Notes: generated by a model not told the origin, from the sequence alone. Counted from the stretch's first letter, positions 18,231 to 28,258 are shown. The stretch is DNA of 64,000 nucleotides from Rhodanobacter sp. C01 (GCF_002001045.1 NZ_MUNR01000007.1:1-64000); one strand, 5' to 3'. Made by a program: numbers and translations.

Positions 18231-19016
18231 TTACTGCATGTACCAGCCGTGGCTGACCACGATCGACTGACCGGTCAGTGCGGCGGACGGGAAGGTGGCC
18301 AGATACAAAGCCGTCTGTGCGATGTCCTCGACCGTGGTGAACACGCCGTCGACGGTGTCCTTCAGCATCACGTTCTTGATCACGTCCGCCTCGCTGATGC
18401 CCAGCTCCTTCGCCTGCTCGGGGATCTGCTTCTCGACCAGCGGCGTGCGCACGAAGCCGGGGCAGATCACGTGCGAACGCACATTGTGTGCTGCGCCTTC
18501 CTTGGCCAGCGTGCGGGCCAAGCCAAGCAGGCCATGCTTGGCGGCGACGTACGCGGACTTCAACTTGGACGCTTCGTGCGAATGCACCGAGCCCATGTAG
18601 ATCACGATGCCGCCGCGGTCGCCCTGATACATGTGCTTGAGCGCGGCCTTGGTGGTGAGGAAGCCGCCATCGAGATGGATCGCCAGCATCTTCTTCCAGT
18701 CGGCGAACGCGAACTGGTCGATCGGATTGATGATCTGCACGCCGGCGTTGGAGATCAGGATGTCCAGATGGCCAAACGTCGCCACCACCTTGTCGGTGCC
18801 GGCATTGACCGCGTCCTCGTTGCTGACGTCCATCGCCACGCCGATCGCCTTGCCGCCGGCCGCGTTGATCTCGGCCGCAGCCGCATCGGCCGCCTGCTGG
18901 TTGATGTCGGCGATCGCCACGCTGGCACCGTTCTTCGCATACAGCTCGGCGATCGCCTTGCCAAGGCCGCTGGCCGCGCCGGTGATCAATGCCACTTTGC
19001 CGTCAAGACTTGCCAT
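18231..19016 (-). CDS. bdhA: 3-hydroxybutyrate dehydrogenase
   Basis: An NAD-dependent SDR enzyme oxidising (R)-3-hydroxybutyrate to acetoacetate. In 261 residues it has [13 protein letters not shown], the catalytic [10 protein letters not shown] and the long helical lid ([30 protein letters not shown]) that is diagnostic for this enzyme. A near-perfect AGGAGG ribosome-binding site lies before the ATG. The patatin gene follows immediately, consistent with degradation of intracellular hydroxybutyrate polymers or esters. Confidence 0.92.
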   Translation of the reverse strand: MASLDGKVALITGAASGLGKAIAELYAKNGASVAIADINQQAADAAAAEINAAGGKAIGVAMDVSNEDAVNAGTDKVVATFGHLDILISNAGVQIINPIDQFAFADWKKMLAIHLDGGFLTTKAALKHMYQGDRGGIVIYMGSVHSHEASKLKSAYVAAKHGLLGLARTLAKEGAAHNVRSHVICPGFVRTPLVEKQIPEQAKELGISEADVIKNVMLKDTVDGVFTTVEDIAQTALYLATFPSAALTGQSIVVSHGWYMQ

Positions 19017-19114
19017 ACCGCCTCCTACACAGGGAAAGTGCCGCTGGAAAACGTCGATGATAAGCCGCGCGGATATCCGTCAGGTTTCAACATGTGCAAC
19101 TGCCGCAACCGCGC

Positions 19115-19945
19115 TCACTGGGGCAGCGGATGCAGCGCAAACCAGCCCAGGCACAGTGTGCCGGCCACGATGCAGTAGATGCCGAACGACGCCAGCCGCC
19201 CGCGACCTTCGAAATAGCGCATCAGGAAACGCACGCTCAGATAAGCGGCGATCCCGGTCAGCAAACCGCCGAGCGCTGCCGTGACCAGCTGGCCGTGGTC
19301 GTGCAGCAGCTTGGGCAGTTCCAACACGCCGGCGGCCAGGATGATCGGCGTGCCGAGCAGGAACGAGAATTCCGCGGCGTCCTTGCGGTCCAGTCCGACC
19401 CGGTTGCCCGCGATCATGGTCAGGCCGCTGCGCGAGAACCCGGGGATCAGCGCGCCGACCTGGGCCAGTCCGACCAGCGCGGCCTGCACCAGGGTGAGCC
19501 GCTGCGCCGGCCGGTGCATCTCATCCTCACGCTGGCGACCGCCCAGCCACAGCACGATGCCGTTGACCAGCAGGGCCAGCGCCACGATGCGCAGGTCATG
19601 GAACAGTCGCTCCAGCGGCTTTTCCAGCCACAGGCCGACCAGGCCCGCCGGGATCGTGCCGACCAGCAACCCCCAGGCCAGATGCCCGTTATCGCTGGGG
19701 CGGCCGCGCAGGCTGCCGAGGAAGCCTTGCGCAATGGCGATCCAGCGAACCCGGAAATACACCAGCAGGGCGATCGCGGTGCCCAGATGCAGCGCCACCA
19801 GGAAGGGCAGCAGCGCGGGCGCATGCCGGTCCAGATGCACGCCGAACAGGGCAGGCACCAGCAATGTATGGCCGAGGCTGCTGACCGGGAACAGCTCGGT
19901 CACGCCCTGCAGCACGCTCAGGAAGATCAGCAGGGTCACGCTCAC
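19115..19945 (-). CDS. uppP: Undecaprenyl-diphosphatase
   Basis: An integral inner-membrane enzyme that dephosphorylates undecaprenyl pyrophosphate to recycle the lipid carrier for peptidoglycan and other envelope polymers. The product of about 276 residues has the family motifs [14 protein letters not shown] near the N-terminus and [10 protein letters not shown] in the middle, with about eight membrane segments. The GTG at 19945 gives the short canonical N-terminus ([14 protein letters not shown]). No strong ribosome-binding site is visible, so the exact start is uncertain. Confidence 0.93.
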   Translation of the reverse strand: MSVTLLIFLSVLQGVTELFPVSSLGHTLLVPALFGVHLDRHAPALLPFLVALHLGTAIALLVYFRVRWIAIAQGFLGSLRGRPSDNGHLAWGLLVGTIPAGLVGLWLEKPLERLFHDLRIVALALLVNGIVLWLGGRQREDEMHRPAQRLTLVQAALVGLAQVGALIPGFSRSGLTMIAGNRVGLDRKDAAEFSFLLGTPIILAAGVLELPKLLHDHGQLVTAALGGLLTGIAAYLSVRFLMRYFEGRGRLASFGIYCIVAGTLCLGWFALHPLPQ

Positions 19946-20031
19946 GAGATCACACTCACAGGATCGCACTCACCGGGTTGGTTTTCCTCGAAGCAAACAG
20001 GTCATGGGCAACACCACCGCATCGTGGCTGT

Positions 20032-21918
20032 TCAGGGAGTTTCCGCCAGGTAGGTGTAGGCAGTCAGGCCAACGTTCAGCACGTCATACAACTGCGTGGC
20101 TGCCGCCCCGGTCACACCCGCGCCGGCGATGCGCTCGCGATAACTCTGGCGCAGCGCTTCGAGGTCGTAGCCGACGTAGTCGAGCATCAGGTCGGTCGTG
20201 TCGCCGCGGCGTACATGCGCAAACGTGTAGCCGTCGCCATCGACGCGCACGTTCACCGCATCGGTGTCGCCGAACAGGTTGTGGATGTCGCCCAGCGTCT
20301 CCTGATACGCGCCGACCATGAAGATGCCGAGCCGGTAGCTCTCGCCGTCCTTCAGCGCATGCAGGGGCAGACTGACGTCGATGCCTTCGGCATCGACGTA
20401 GTGGTCGATGCGGCCGTCCGAATCGCAGGTAAGGTCGACGATCACGCCGCGCCGGGTCGGTTCCTCGTCCAGTCGCGCGATCGGCGTGATCGGGAAGATC
20501 TGCTTGATCGCCCAGATGTCGGGCACCGACTCGAACACCGAGAAGTTGACGAAATACTTGTCGACCAGCTTCTCGTCCAGCTCGTCCAGCGCAGGGCGGT
20601 GCGAGCGCTCGGCCGGCAACAAGCGTGCGCGTACCGCACCGGCGATTGCGTAATACATCTCGTCCAGTCGCGCGCGGTCGGCCAGTGCCAACTGGCCCAG
20701 CGCGTAAAGCGTCTGGCCTTCGTTGAGATGGTGCTGGGCCTCGTGGAACAGTTCCAGCGCAGGGCGCTGGTCCAGCTCCTCCCACGTTTCGCGCAGCCGG
20801 CGCAGCACGGCCGGCTCGTCCGCACGCGCTGGCGGAATCGTGCCGGCGGGTACTTCCTCCACCTCGGTCACGTTGACCACCATCACCGCATGGTGCGCGG
20901 TCATCGCACGGCCGGCCTCGGTGAGGATATGCGGCGCGCTCAGGCCTTCGGCTTCGACCGCCTCGGCCAGCGACTGCACTATGGTCGCGGCGTACTGCTC
21001 GATCGAGTAGTTGATCGAGTTGTGACTGCGCGAACGGGTGCCTTCGTAGTCCACGCCGAGGCCACCGCCGACATCGACGATCTCCAGCGGCACGCCCATC
21101 CGCTTCAGTTCGACGAAATAGCGGGTGGCCTCGCGCATGCCGTTGGCGATGTCGCGCACGTTGGAGATCTGCGAACCCATGTGGAAATGCTGCAGCTTCA
21201 GCGTGTGCTTGAGGCCGGCCGCATCGAGCCGCTCGATCAGGGTCAGCACCTGGTGCGGCGACAGGCCGAACTTGCCCTTGTCGCCGCCGGTGTTCTGCCA
21301 CTTGCCGGCGCCGATCGAGGCCAGCCGCACGCGCACACCGAGTAGCGGCTCGACGCCTAGCGCCTTCGCTTCGCTGAACACATGGTCCAGTTCGGACAGC
21401 TTCTCGATCACGATGTGCACGCGCAAACCCAGCTTCAGCCCGATCAGCGCGAGACGGATGTATTCGCGGTCCTTGTAGCCATTGCAGATCACGATGGAGC
21501 CGGGTCGCGCCATCGCCAGCACCGCCATCAGTTCGGGCTTGGAGCCCGCCTCCAGGCCGAAGCCGTGCTCGCCGGCGGCGACCAGCTCGCCGGCCACGCC
21601 GCGTTGCTGGTTCACCTTGATCGGATAGATCGCGGTATAGCCGCCCGCGTAATTCCATTCGCCGATCGCCTTGGCGAAGGCGCCCTGCAGCCGCGCGAGG
21701 CGGTCGGCCAGGATGTCCGGGAAGCGCACCAGCAGCGGCAACCGCAGGCCTTCGCCGCGGGCGCGCTCGACGATCGCCGGCAGCGACAGCGCCGGCCCGG
21801 CGGCACCATGCGGGCGCATCACGATTTCGCCGGTGGCGTTGACGTCGACATAGCCGTCGCCCCAGTGCGGCACGGCGTAGGTGTGGCGGGCAAGATCGGT
21901 ATTCCAGTGCTTCGACAT
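20032..21918 (-). CDS. speA: Biosynthetic arginine decarboxylase
   Basis: A PLP enzyme making agmatine from arginine, the first step of this polyamine route. The 628-residue product has the fold-type III PLP lysine in YPIKVNQQR, the Gly-rich phosphate loop VDVGGGLGVDYEGT and the substrate motif CNGYKDREYI. These are typical of SpeA (about 630-660 residues). AAGGA lies about 11 bases before the ATG at 21918. It is divergent from speE. Confidence 0.95.
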   Translation of the reverse strand: MSKHWNTDLARHTYAVPHWGDGYVDVNATGEIVMRPHGAAGPALSLPAIVERARGEGLRLPLLVRFPDILADRLARLQGAFAKAIGEWNYAGGYTAIYPIKVNQQRGVAGELVAAGEHGFGLEAGSKPELMAVLAMARPGSIVICNGYKDREYIRLALIGLKLGLRVHIVIEKLSELDHVFSEAKALGVEPLLGVRVRLASIGAGKWQNTGGDKGKFGLSPHQVLTLIERLDAAGLKHTLKLQHFHMGSQISNVRDIANGMREATRYFVELKRMGVPLEIVDVGGGLGVDYEGTRSRSHNSINYSIEQYAATIVQSLAEAVEAEGLSAPHILTEAGRAMTAHHAVMVVNVTEVEEVPAGTIPPARADEPAVLRRLRETWEELDQRPALELFHEAQHHLNEGQTLYALGQLALADRARLDEMYYAIAGAVRARLLPAERSHRPALDELDEKLVDKYFVNFSVFESVPDIWAIKQIFPITPIARLDEEPTRRGVIVDLTCDSDGRIDHYVDAEGIDVSLPLHALKDGESYRLGIFMVGAYQETLGDIHNLFGDTDAVNVRVDGDGYTFAHVRRGDTTDLMLDYVGYDLEALRQSYRERIAGAGVTGAAATQLYDVLNVGLTAYTYLAETP

Positions 21919-22223
21919 GGATGGGGTTTCCTTGTACAGCGTGTTTGTCACGCGCTGATCATGTCGTCGCAGCGGCGAGCCTTGACGGTCTTGCTCAACT
22001 CAGGAGCACGAGCCCGAACGACCGGAAGCCTCGCACGCCGCGGGGTCGATCGGACTTGTCGGCGGTCCCGGCGCGCTGCACCGGCCCTGCCAGAGCACCA
22101 TTGTAATAGGCGCCTGTGACGATATGCGCATGGCGCAGCAACCCGATCTCGGGACGTTCACCGCCGTTGCCGTTACAATTGGCAGTCTTTGTCCTTCCAC
22201 CCGGTTCGTCAGGAACATCCACC
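21919..22223. promoter_or_regulatory. Divergent speA/speE intergenic region
   Basis: These 305 bases separate two divergent polyamine genes and must carry both promoters. The clearest element is TACAAT at 22174-22179, which would serve speE, with a poor -35 (GGGACG) 17 bases upstream. I see no gene, hairpin terminator or obvious riboswitch-like fold. Confidence 0.35.
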
Positions 22224-23078
22224 ATGTCGCAGCAGCCCAGCTGGTTCACCGAGGCCCACCAGGCTTCCGGCTCCTCCATCGGTTTCCGCACCGAGCAACT
22301 GCTGCATGCGGAGAAGACCCCGTTCCAGACCATCGAGATCTACCAGACCACCGACTGGGGCAACCTGATGGTGATCGATGGCTGCGTGATGCTGACCACG
22401 CGCGACAACTTCCTCTATCACGAGATGATGACCCACCCGGCGCTGTTCACCCATGCGCGCGCCAAGCGCGTGGTGATCATCGGCGGCGGCGATTGCGGCA
22501 CACTGCGCGAGGTGCTGAAGCACGAGGAAGTCGAGTCGGCGGTGCAGGTGGAGATCGACGAGCGGGTCACACGGCTGGCCGAGGAGTATTTCCCGGAACT
22601 GTGCGACGCCAACCACGACCCGCGCGCTGAACTGATGTTCATTGACGGCATCAAGTACATGGCCGAAGCGGAACCCGAGTCGCTGGACCTGATCATCGTC
22701 GATTCGACCGACCCGGTCGGCCCGGCCGAAGGCCTGTTCAACGCCGCGTTCTACGCCAGCTGCCACAAGGCGCTGCGCCACGGCGGCCTGCTGGTGCAGC
22801 AGAGCGAATCGCCGCTGGCACATCTGGACCTGATCAAATCGATGCGCTCGGCGATGCGCACGTCCGGCTTCAGCGCGGTGAAGACGCTGCCGTTCCCGCA
22901 GCCGTGCTACCCGACCGGCTGGTGGAGCTGCACGATGGCACGCAAGGGCGGCGACCTGTCCGGTTTCCGCGAGCGCGGCGCTTCAGCCAAGAACTTCCCG
23001 ACCCGCTACTACAACGCCGACATCCACAAGGGCGCGCTGGCGCAGCCGGAATTCATGCGCGAGGCGCTCGGCGAGTAA
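22224..23078 (+). CDS. speE: Spermidine synthase
   Basis: An aminopropyltransferase that makes spermidine from putrescine and decarboxylated SAM. The 284-residue product begins with WFTEAHQASGSSIGFRTEQ and has the cofactor loop VVIIGGGDCGTLREVLKH, the acidic VEIDERV and the catalytic region DSTDPVGPAEGLF. All are diagnostic. The upstream frame is open, but AGGA before the ATG at 22224 fixes the start. It is divergent from speA. Confidence 0.96.
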   Translation: MSQQPSWFTEAHQASGSSIGFRTEQLLHAEKTPFQTIEIYQTTDWGNLMVIDGCVMLTTRDNFLYHEMMTHPALFTHARAKRVVIIGGGDCGTLREVLKHEEVESAVQVEIDERVTRLAEEYFPELCDANHDPRAELMFIDGIKYMAEAEPESLDLIIVDSTDPVGPAEGLFNAAFYASCHKALRHGGLLVQQSESPLAHLDLIKSMRSAMRTSGFSAVKTLPFPQPCYPTGWWSCTMARKGGDLSGFRERGASAKNFPTRYYNADIHKGALAQPEFMREALGE

Positions 23079-23111
23079 GCCGCACGCCTCCAAGCCGGGA
23101 GCAGGGCGACC

Positions 23112-23306
23112 TCAGAACAGCGTGCTGCGCACCTTCGGCAGAAGCACCAGCAACAGCGTGGCAAGCGGACCGAACAGCAATGAGAGCAGGAACCACAGCA
23201 ACCCGCTGCGGTTCTTGCCCTGCGCCAGCGCCGCATTGACCAGCGCCAGCGTGCCCCAGCCGGCGAACCAGGGTGCTCCATTGGCAAATGTCGACAAATG
23301 ATCCAC
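23112..23306 (-). CDS. Small membrane protein
   Basis: A 64-residue protein with two hydrophobic segments (about residues 11-29 and 36-58) and the pattern AQGKNRSGLLWF...GPLATLLLVLLPK. This layout is shared by small xanthomonad membrane proteins sometimes mislabelled in databases. GGGAG lies 8 bases before a GTG start, supporting translation. It is convergent with speE. Function unknown. Confidence 0.6.
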   Translation of the reverse strand: MDHLSTFANGAPWFAGWGTLALVNAALAQGKNRSGLLWFLLSLLFGPLATLLLVLLPKVRSTLF

Positions 23307-23460
23307 TACGCGTCTCCCGAGTCATGAGGGGCGCAGCCTTGCGCCTAAACGCCCATCCTAGCAAGCCTTGCAGCACCTGCCCGGCTCTCCCGTCACGGGA
23401 ATCAGCCGTGCTTAATCTGCCGCAGGTATGCTGACCACTTTGACTCGTGGACCCAAGCCG

Positions 23461-24486
23461 ATGATGCGTGGATGGCCTTACCTTGCCCTGGCATGTGCAT
23501 TTTGCCTCGCGACCGCTCCGGCTTTCGCCGACAACGCCGCACCCACCAAGACCAGCAGTAGTGCGGCAAGCAAGGCTGCCAAGGCCCGTGACAAGGCCCA
23601 GCTGGCGTTCCAGCGCGACCTGGTCAGCGTGCTGGCGCCGAGCGCCGATGCACAGCCGCTGCTCGGCGCCGCGTTGCTGGCGCGGCCGTTGTCCAATCAG
23701 CCGGAGAACAACAGTTTCCATGCCCTGATCGGGCGTGCCGCCATGGCCACGGATGCCGATGCCGCGGTCAGCTGGGTTCGCCTGGCCGATTGCGATGCCA
23801 AGGCCGATGCCTGCCCCAACCCGGCGGCGCTGGAACAATTGCAGACGCAGGCTCCGGACAATGCCGCGGTATGGCTGCTCAAGCTGGCCGAAGACACCCG
23901 CAACATGAAGGCGGACGCGGCCCGCGAGGATCTGGCCAAGGCCGCCGCCGCCAAGCTGTACGACGACTACACCGGAGCCAGCCTGAAGGCGCTGGCCAGT
24001 TCGGTCGGCGTGCTGCCGCCGCCGGCCGACACCTTCGATCCGGCGCATGCGGGCGGGGCAGTCGGCATGCAGAACATGCTGGTCTACGGCATTGCCAGCA
24101 GCCAGCCGCAACCGGGGCTGCAGATCACCGCCAAGCTGTGCGAGAACGCGGGCGAGGATGCGTCGATCAAGACCGACTGCCTGAAACTGGGCAAGACACT
24201 CGAATGGGGCTCCAGCCCGCTCTCCCGTTCGCTCGGCCTGCACCTGCGCGAGGTGCTCTCGGATGATCCGGCCCAGCAGGAAGACGCGAAACACGCGCGG
24301 CTCAGCCTGATCTGGCAGGTTCAGAGTTTCGCCGCGCTGCTGTCCCGTGCGCCTGACGACAAGGCGCTGGCGCAGCATCTGCTGGCACTGGCACGCAACG
24401 GCGGCACCGAGATGAGCCTGCTGCTGGCCGCCCTGCGTGACAACAGCATACCGACCGATCCGCCTGTCGACTGGAAACCGCACTGA
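23461..24486 (+). CDS. Exported protein of unknown function
   Basis: The product of about 341 residues starts with a clear signal peptide (MMRGWPYLALACAFCLATAP AFA, cleavage after about residue 24). A low-complexity Thr/Ser/Ala segment and then Ala-rich helices with a possible Sel1/TPR-like periodicity follow. Four cysteines near residues 112-118, 233 and 247 may form periplasmic disulphides. I do not recognise a family. An in-frame ATG at 23428 exists, but the signal peptide points to 23461 or 23464. Confidence 0.65.
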   Translation: MMRGWPYLALACAFCLATAPAFADNAAPTKTSSSAASKAAKARDKAQLAFQRDLVSVLAPSADAQPLLGAALLARPLSNQPENNSFHALIGRAAMATDADAAVSWVRLADCDAKADACPNPAALEQLQTQAPDNAAVWLLKLAEDTRNMKADAAREDLAKAAAAKLYDDYTGASLKALASSVGVLPPPADTFDPAHAGGAVGMQNMLVYGIASSQPQPGLQITAKLCENAGEDASIKTDCLKLGKTLEWGSSPLSRSLGLHLREVLSDDPAQQEDAKHARLSLIWQVQSFAALLSRAPDDKALAQHLLALARNGGTEMSLLLAALRDNSIPTDPPVDWKPH

Positions 24487-24614
24487 CGCACCACGGTCGA
24501 AAAGGACTTCCCTGCCGTCGTCAACGCATCCGACCGCGCACTGCCGCAGCGCCGCTTTGCGCAACATCCACAGCCGTGTAGGCTTGGATCACCTTCCGCG
24601 ACAAGGGTGAGTCG

Positions 24615-25247
24615 ATGCTTACGACGCTGGTGGCAAGCAGCAAGGGCGGATGCGGCAAGAGCACGCTGGTGACCCAGCTGGCGTCGCACTGGGCACAGGC
24701 GGGACAGCACACCGCCATCATCGACGCCGACCGGCAGGGCTCCAGCTATCGCTGGGCCACGCTGAGACCGGACAACGTCCCCGGCGTGCTGGCTTTTGAA
24801 GGCGGACGCAAATACCTGCAGAAACTGCCACCGGACACCCAGCAGTTGCTGATCGATACCGCTGCCGGCTCCGGCGAACGCGAGCTGGAGCCGTATCTGG
24901 AACAGGCCAACGTGCTGCTGGTGCCGGTACTGCCGTCATCGTTCGATCTGCATGCCACGCTCGGCTTCATCGAGGAGCTGCAGTCGATCAACCGCATCCG
25001 TCGCGGCAAGCTGCCGGTGGGACTGGTCGCCAACCGACTCAAGCCGTGGACCCACGCCAGCCAGGACGCGGTGGCCCAGCTCGCCGAACAATCCCCGTTC
25101 CCGGTCGTCGCGCAACTGCGCGACAGCCAGGCCTATGTGCTGCTGAGCGCGCTGGGCAAGGGCATTTTCGATTACCAGTCCGAGCAGGTGCGCAACCATC
25201 AGCAGGACTGGAAGGCCCTGCTGCGCTGGATCAAGCGCCAGCACTGA
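24615..25247 (+). CDS. ParA/MinD-like ATPase
   Basis: A 210-residue P-loop ATPase with the deviant Walker A motif SKGGCGKSTL, whose extra Lys marks the ParA/MinD family. It also has IIDADRQGS (Walker A') and LLIDTAAGSG (Walker B). There is no N-terminal HTH, and no parB or cargo gene follows. The short length resembles orphan ParAs that position chemoreceptors, pili or other cargo, or VirC1-like proteins. The partner cannot be seen here. sixA follows after about 70 bases. Confidence 0.82.
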   Translation: MLTTLVASSKGGCGKSTLVTQLASHWAQAGQHTAIIDADRQGSSYRWATLRPDNVPGVLAFEGGRKYLQKLPPDTQQLLIDTAAGSGERELEPYLEQANVLLVPVLPSSFDLHATLGFIEELQSINRIRRGKLPVGLVANRLKPWTHASQDAVAQLAEQSPFPVVAQLRDSQAYVLLSALGKGIFDYQSEQVRNHQQDWKALLRWIKRQH

Positions 25248-25317
25248 CAGCCCGCCTCCCGCCTCTCTTGATGCAGCCATGGCGCGCCTTGCGCGGCCAC
25301 ACCCACCGGAGTCTTCC

Positions 25318-25791
25318 ATGCACGAACTGATCCTGTTGCGGCACGCCGAGGCGGTGCCGATAGAAACCACCGGTGACGACCAGCAACGCGCGCTGAGCGA
25401 ACGCGGCAAGCAGGAGGCGCAGGCCGCTGGCCGCTGGCTGGCCGCGCACGGCGTGCGTCCCGCGCGCGTGCTGTGTTCCCCGGCGCGCCGCGCCGAGGAG
25501 ACCGCCCGGCTGGCGCTGGCCGTGATGGCCAACGCACCGCAGCCACAGGCTGCCCCGGAAATCTACGACGCCTCGCCCGGCGAACTGCTGGCCCTGCTCG
25601 ACCAGCACGGCGACAGCGGCACGATGATGCTGGTCGGCCACAATCCCGGTATCGAGCGGCTGGTCGCGCTGCTGGTCGAGGGTCGCTCCGACGAATTCCG
25701 CGGCATGCCGCCCGGCGCACTGGCGGTACTGCATCTGGATGGCGCACTGGAACCGGGCAATGCCCGGCTGGATGCGTTCTGGTCGCCGTGA
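25318..25791 (+). CDS. sixA: Phosphohistidine phosphatase, SixA-like
   Basis: A 157-residue histidine phosphatase. The catalytic RHG-type motif is LLRHAEA near the N-terminus, with CSPARRAEET and the second catalytic His in LVGHNPGIE. SixA acts on phosphohistidine in two-component or PTS proteins, although single-domain members have varied substrates. GGAG precedes the ATG. The YceI gene starts inside its stop codon (GTGA overlap), so the two are translationally coupled. Confidence 0.88.
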   Translation: MHELILLRHAEAVPIETTGDDQQRALSERGKQEAQAAGRWLAAHGVRPARVLCSPARRAEETARLALAVMANAPQPQAAPEIYDASPGELLALLDQHGDSGTMMLVGHNPGIERLVALLVEGRSDEFRGMPPGALAVLHLDGALEPGNARLDAFWSP

Positions 25792-26354
25792 GGCGACGCT
25801 TCGCCATCGGCCTGCTGACCACGCTGGTGCTCGTCGCGCCTGCGGCACGATCCACCAACTACCGCATTGCCGACAACCGCTCGTACGCGGATTTCAGCGT
25901 GCGCCTGTTGTGGCTGCACACGATCAGCGGGCGCTTCATGCAGATCGCGGGTGAGGTGCGGGTGGATTCGCGCGATCTGGCAACGGTCGACGCGCATATC
26001 GACGTGAACAGTATCGTGATGGATTCCGCCCGCTCCCGTCGCTGGGTGCTGGCACCGGAATTCTTCGACGCCGCGCAGTATCCGACCCTCCATTTCGTGT
26101 CCGACCCGATCAGTCTGCCCATGCTGACGACGGGCGGTGTACTCGATGGACGACTCACCTTGCGCGGGGTGACCGCGCCGATCCGTTTCGAATTGATGCC
26201 CACCACGTGCAACACCTCTGCCATGGCGGCCTGCGTGATCGAGGCCCAAGGCACGCTGTCGCGCGCCGCCTTCGGCATGAGTGCCCATCGCGCCACCCTG
26301 TCCGACCAGGTGAAGCTTGGCCTGTGGATCACGCTCGGCCCTGCAACGCATTGA
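25788..26354 (+). CDS. YceI family periplasmic protein
   Basis: A 188-residue protein with a signal peptide (RRRFAIGLLTTLVLVAPAARS) and a YceI-type lipocalin-like beta-barrel. Features include NRSYADFSVR, HTISGRF, a variant FFDAAQYPTLHFVSD element, LTLRGVTAPI and the late AAFGMSAHR. YceI proteins bind isoprenoid quinones or related lipids in the periplasm. The start is a GTG overlapping the sixA stop. Confidence 0.85.
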   Translation: MRRRFAIGLLTTLVLVAPAARSTNYRIADNRSYADFSVRLLWLHTISGRFMQIAGEVRVDSRDLATVDAHIDVNSIVMDSARSRRWVLAPEFFDAAQYPTLHFVSDPISLPMLTTGGVLDGRLTLRGVTAPIRFELMPTTCNTSAMAACVIEAQGTLSRAAFGMSAHRATLSDQVKLGLWITLGPATH

Positions 26355-26377
26355 GTGCGTCCCCGTATCATGGGCGC

Positions 26378-28258
26378 ATGCTTTCGTTTCCAATCGCCCG
26401 GATCGTGTTGTTCAGCCTGTTTGCCGCAGCACTGCTGCCCGGCTGCACACTGTCGCGGGCGCAGATCCGGCGCGCCGATGCGGTGATCGCGGCCACCACC
26501 GACCGGGACCTGAGCTGCACGCGCGCCGATCATTGCGCACAGCCTTCGCCGCTGCTGGATGCCGCGGCACGGGCGCTCGCCGCATCCACGCCGGCGCAGC
26601 CGGTGCATGTGGTGACCCTGCTCGACGACAGCGAACCGGCACTGGCGGCACGCATCAACCTGATCCGCGCCGCGCGGCATTCGATCGACGTGCAGACCTA
26701 CATCTGGGATCAGGACGACACCGGTCAGCTGGTGCTGGACGAACTGGTGCAGGCGGCGCGGCGCGGCGTGCAGGTGCGCATCCTGGCCGACCAGCTGTTC
26801 TCGTTCAATGACCCGACCCTGCTCGACCGGCTGGCGCGGGTCAGCCCCAACCTGCAGGTGCGGCTGTACAACCCGACCTTCCACAAGGCACGCACGGAAC
26901 CGGTGGAGTTTGCCGCCGGCCTGCTGTGCTGCTTCATGCAATTCAACCAGCGCATGCACAACAAGCTGATGCTGATTGACGACAGCATCGGCATCACCGG
27001 CGGGCGCAATTACCAGGACCGCTACTTCAACTGGGACGACAGTTTCGACTACGTCGACCGCGACGTGATGGTCGGCGGACCGGCGGCACGGCAGATGGCC
27101 GCCAGCTTCGAGCTGTTCTGGCAGCACAAGCGTGCGGTGCCGCTGACCCACCTGCGCGACGTCAACCGGCGCGTGCTGGCCGACAACGCCCCGGGCAGCT
27201 GGCCGCCACCACATTACCGCCGGCCGCAACGCGTCGCCCAGCTGCTGCAGGTGGCGGAGGACGCTGCGTGGCTGCAGGCATGGCTGGTCGAGCCGACCCT
27301 GCAGGTCGGCAACGTCGAGTACTTCAGCGACCTGCCCGCGAAGACCGACAAGCCGGACAAGAAACGCGTGCAGGCGTTCACACGCCACATCATGGAAATG
27401 ATTGGCAGCGCCCGACGCGAAGTGTTGCTGCAGACCCCGTATCTGGTAATGAGCCATCGCGCGCAGCGCATCTTCAAGCGGTTGCATCGCGGTGCCGAAC
27501 CACCACGGATCATCGTCTCCACCAACTCGCTGGCCTCGACCGATGCATTTGCCGTGTATGCGATGTCGTACAAGCACCGCAAGCGCTACCTGAAAACCTT
27601 CGGCTTCGAGATCCACGAACTGAAGCCGCACCCGCCGGGCCCGGCGGTGGACTACGACCTGGCCAATCTCGGTACCGACGCGTCGACGCTGCCACCGGAA
27701 ACCGCCAGCCCGGCCAGTGCCAAACGCACGCGGCTGCACCTGCTCGGCAGCCGCGGCAGCGGCAACCGGCCGGCCCCGCTGCTCAGCGAAGGACGCCGCT
27801 TCGGCCTGCATGCGAAATCGATCGTGATCGACGACGATTTCGCGATGGTCGGCTCGCACAACTTCGATCCGCGCTCGGACCACTACAACACCGAAGCGGG
27901 CGTGATCGTCTACGATCACACTTTCGCCGACCAGTTGCGCCAGAGCATCCTGCGCGACACCCAGCCGGAAAACGCCTGGGTGATTGCACCGCGACAATCG
28001 GCGGTGCCGGTGCTCACCGACATCAACCAGGCCATCGGCAGCGTCTCCGAAAGCCTGCCGCTGTTCGACCTGTGGCCGCTCCGCTATGCCACTAGTTACG
28101 AACTCAACCCAGGCTGCCAACCGATGCGGGCCAACGATCCGGGCTTCTACGCCTGCTACCAGCCGGTCGGTGATTTCCCCGACGTGGCGCTGTCGCCCAA
28201 GCTGATCATCACGCGATTCATCACGGCGTTCGGCGCGGGCGTGAGGGGAATACTGTGA
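26378..28258 (+). CDS. Phospholipase D-family lipoprotein, cardiolipin synthase-like
   Basis: A 626-residue protein with a lipoprotein signal (lipobox LLPGC, Cys23) and two complete HKD motifs, HNKLMLIDD...GGRN and HAKSIVIDDDFAMVGSHN. These are the hallmarks of PLD phosphatidyltransferases. Domain order and length resemble the ClsC-type branch, so cardiolipin or phospholipid remodelling at the envelope is likely. A generic phospholipase is the alternative. The ATG at 26378 was chosen because it begins the lipoprotein signal. Confidence 0.85.
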   Translation: MLSFPIARIVLFSLFAAALLPGCTLSRAQIRRADAVIAATTDRDLSCTRADHCAQPSPLLDAAARALAASTPAQPVHVVTLLDDSEPALAARINLIRAARHSIDVQTYIWDQDDTGQLVLDELVQAARRGVQVRILADQLFSFNDPTLLDRLARVSPNLQVRLYNPTFHKARTEPVEFAAGLLCCFMQFNQRMHNKLMLIDDSIGITGGRNYQDRYFNWDDSFDYVDRDVMVGGPAARQMAASFELFWQHKRAVPLTHLRDVNRRVLADNAPGSWPPPHYRRPQRVAQLLQVAEDAAWLQAWLVEPTLQVGNVEYFSDLPAKTDKPDKKRVQAFTRHIMEMIGSARREVLLQTPYLVMSHRAQRIFKRLHRGAEPPRIIVSTNSLASTDAFAVYAMSYKHRKRYLKTFGFEIHELKPHPPGPAVDYDLANLGTDASTLPPETASPASAKRTRLHLLGSRGSGNRPAPLLSEGRRFGLHAKSIVIDDDFAMVGSHNFDPRSDHYNTEAGVIVYDHTFADQLRQSILRDTQPENAWVIAPRQSAVPVLTDINQAIGSVSESLPLFDLWPLRYATSYELNPGCQPMRANDPGFYACYQPVGDFPDVALSPKLIITRFITAFGAGVRGIL

